Shown here piece by piece: positions 62,364 to 64,000 of a DNA stretch of 64,000 nt. Under the pieces are notes generated by a model. It made no database searches. It saw nothing but the letters and a program-made list of their open reading frames with translations, and had not been told where the DNA came from. The stretch's first letter is position 1. Each line of letters begins with the position of its first letter. The position numbers were made by a program, and so were the translations under genes. Source of the stretch: Novipirellula herctigrandis (GTDB taxonomy: Bacteria; Planctomycetota; Planctomycetia; Pirellulales; Pirellulaceae); contig SJPJ01000001.1 in the NCBI GenBank assembly GCA_007859835.1, positions 4,066,623-4,130,622 on the forward strand. Reading direction: 5' to 3'.

Positions 62364-63734
62364 GTGAAGAAGGCTTTATTCGCTGTGGCGATAGTGTTTG
62401 CAATTGCTGTTTCGGATGCACCGAGTGCATCGGCAGCCAACGCGATCTTGATTGATTTCTCATCTGCACATTGCCCACCTTGCAGGGCGATGCAACCGAT
62501 CATCAGCCGCCTCGAACAATCGGGCGTTCCAGTACGTCACGTCAACGTGGAAACCGAGCAAGACCTTGCTCGACGCTACGGCATCCGCCAAACACCAACC
62601 TTTGTTGTCGTTTCCGATGGCAAAGAAGTCACGCGATTGGTCGGCATGCAATCTTTACAGGATCTGCAATCGGCACTGGCAACCAATCCCGGTGGCCCCT
62701 TGGTTCCAACCCGATCACAAGCAAAATCATTTGAACAATTCCCATCGCCTCAGACTCGCTTGGCACCAATGGGCGCGTTTGCCCCATCCAATCAAACACT
62801 CACTGCAGCGTCGACCATGGGCGCATCACCGTCGGTAGAAACGATGCCAAGCATCCGCTTGGCAGATGCTGTCGAACGAGCCCAAGCCGCAACCGTTCGG
62901 CTGCGTGTCCACGACGGACGAGGCTACGGTGCTGGCACAGGAACCATTGTTGATACCCATGGCGAAGAAGCACTTGTATTGACTTGCGGCCATTTGTTCC
63001 GTGAAACCAAAGGACAGGGTAAAATCGAAGTAGACCTGTTTGTCGGTGGCGAAACTCGCACGGTACTCGGCCAAGTCATCGATTATGATGCCGAGGACCG
63101 TGACATCGCGTTGGTCGCAATTCGCCCTGGTTTTCCCATTGAACCGGTCCAAGTTATCACATCCGGAACCCAGGTCAGTACGGGGCAAACCGCGTTCAGC
63201 TTTGGTTGTGATCGTGGCGACGACCCTTCACGACGAGACACCCGTATCACCGGCGTTGACAAGTACAACCAACACCTAGGCGTTTCGAATCTTGAAATTC
63301 AAGGAGCACCGATCGATGGCCGAAGCGGTGGCGGTCTATTTGACGAACAAGGACGTTTGATCGGCGTTTGCAATGCAGCAGACTACAAGGGCGATGTCGG
63401 CATCTATGCTGGCCCTGGTACCGTTCATTGGCAATTCGACCGAGTGAACCTAGCCCATCTATATAGCCCCAAAGCAGACCCGATAGCAGCACAAACTTCG
63501 GGACAAGGGCAATCAGCACCACCAGAGCGTATGGTCAGTTTGCCCAACGACTCCGTCATGCCTGCTGGGCTTCCCCTATCAGCGATGCAGCCGTCGGCAA
63601 TCGCAGAGAACTCCGATCAAGAAGTGATCGTGATTGTCCGGGACCGAAGAAATCCAGCGAATCAATCGCAAGTGATGACGGTCGCGGAGCCGACCGCCGA
63701 ATTCATGCAGATGATCGAACGTTACGCTCGATAG
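62364..63734 (+). CDS. exported thioredoxin-trypsin fusion protein
   Basis: The start is chosen as GTG 62364, because GGAGGG at 62351-62356 lies about seven bases before it and the product then begins with a typical signal (MKKALFAVAIVFAIAVS, Ala-rich cleavage). A thioredoxin domain (residues 28-110) contains the active-site pair CPPC (37, 40). After a linker a trypsin-like domain has His210 (LTCGHLF), Asp247 (EDRDIALV) and Ser321 (GRSGGGL). The triad is complete. It may sense or repair disulfides while cleaving envelope proteins. The first ATG (62349) would add five residues. Confidence 0.88.
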   Translation: MKKALFAVAIVFAIAVSDAPSASAANAILIDFSSAHCPPCRAMQPIISRLEQSGVPVRHVNVETEQDLARRYGIRQTPTFVVVSDGKEVTRLVGMQSLQDLQSALATNPGGPLVPTRSQAKSFEQFPSPQTRLAPMGAFAPSNQTLTAASTMGASPSVETMPSIRLADAVERAQAATVRLRVHDGRGYGAGTGTIVDTHGEEALVLTCGHLFRETKGQGKIEVDLFVGGETRTVLGQVIDYDAEDRDIALVAIRPGFPIEPVQVITSGTQVSTGQTAFSFGCDRGDDPSRRDTRITGVDKYNQHLGVSNLEIQGAPIDGRSGGGLFDEQGRLIGVCNAADYKGDVGIYAGPGTVHWQFDRVNLAHLYSPKADPIAAQTSGQGQSAPPERMVSLPNDSVMPAGLPLSAMQPSAIAENSDQEVIVIVRDRRNPANQSQVMTVAEPTAEFMQMIERYAR

Positions 63735-63912
63735 GCTGAGAGGCGACGCCCTGTATGGGGTCGCAACAGCGACCAAAGCGATCAACATGTCATTGGCCAA
63801 AGAAGGCATGTCCACCTCATGACCGTAGCGACGGCGAGCTTGTATTCATCACTCGCCTTACGACTGAGTGCCAAACCATCTTGGGGCAATCAGTAATCCG
63901 AAGGACGCTCAA

Positions 63913-64000
63913 CTACGCGATCGATTCGATCTTAACGCGAGTATGAATTTGGCGATGTCCTGTGCGACTCTTGCTGTGCTTGCGTCGACGGAACTTTTGG
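63913..64000 (-). CDS. rplU: 50S ribosomal protein L21 (C-terminus only)
   Basis: Reading the minus strand from 63999, the last 28 codons before a TAG stop give the L21 C-terminal signature QKFRRRKHSKSRTGHRQIHTRVKIESIA. The rest lies outside the window. L21 binds 23S rRNA in the large subunit and is usually followed by rpmA (L27); here nothing follows on the same strand within the window, and the spacer to the convergent 63734 stop is 178 bases. Confidence 0.9.
   Translation of the reverse strand, partial: QKFRRRKHSKSRTGHRQIHTRVKIESIA

Noticed and set aside
63743-63764. Hairpin GCGACGCCC/GGGGTCGC between the protease gene and rplU
   Set aside because: The stem has a one-base bulge and lacks a T run, so it was not called.
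1-64000. CRISPR arrays, insertion sequences, prophage or plasmid genes
   Set aside because: No regularly spaced repeats, transposases, integrases, terminal inverted repeats or phage structural genes are recognisable.

Overview
The window looks like a chromosomal segment from a marine Planctomycetes bacterium of the Pirellulales (Rhodopirellula/Novipirellula-like). This is inferred from gene content: large secreted PQQ-type beta-propeller proteins, a cysteine-rich repeat protein, an EF-G of the mitochondrial/spirochaete-planctomycete type, a lone lpxB, isolated ribosomal protein genes (S4, S18, L21) outside their usual operons, and very loose gene packing. I see no phage, plasmid, insertion sequence or CRISPR array. 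Two tRNA genes (Gly-GCC, Cys-GCA) are present.

Layout. 1-5.6 kb, mostly minus strand: a partial FAD-dependent amine-oxidase-like protein, a small conserved protein, a fatty-acid/ketide-type cluster (hotdog protein, long acyl carrier protein, second hotdog protein, FabF, small tail protein), panD and a receiver-like protein. 5.7-10.1 kb: two exported PQQ-like propeller proteins. 10.7-11.7 kb: a repetitive exported protein with about 62 cysteines. 12-21.2 kb: lpxB, dihydrolipoyl dehydrogenase, rpsD, an ABC transporter whose ATPase motifs are all degraded, an ABC-2 permease, a thioesterase and rpsR. 21.8-23.9 kb: fusA.

24-31.2 kb, minus strand: the most unusual block. A CAP-like exported protein and an unknown exported protein are followed by three tightly coupled genes (GAF-HlyD, periplasmic HlyD, M50 peptidase-HlyD) and a GGQ release-factor-like gene. 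This resembles an uncharacterised membrane or export machine. 31.7-37.8 kb: trigger factor, tRNA-Gly, a FabH-like synthase, YqgE/AlgH, a PPP-type phosphatase, a TPR protein and PurU. 37.8-43.2 kb: an exported beta-helix protein and a long U32 (RlhA-like) protein. 43.2-48.2 kb: a PAS-LuxR regulator, a 12-haem cytochrome, a DUF4430 lipoprotein and a corrinoid-binding protein.

48.5-64 kb: tRNA-Cys, a DUF481-like outer-membrane protein, PncC, a PAS-REC-PAS histidine kinase, a lipoprotein, an aromatic/aspartate aminotransferase, TreZ, a GT4 glycosyltransferase, a BON-domain protein, an unknown exported protein, a Tat-exported sugar-isomerase-like protein, a thioredoxin-trypsin fusion and the C-terminus of rplU. 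Many genes stand alone with their own intergenic regions. Clear operon-like packing occurs in the fatty-acid cluster (1.3-4.5 kb), the HlyD/M50 block and the YqgE-phosphatase pair. Identifications come from motif recognition by eye, without database searches.
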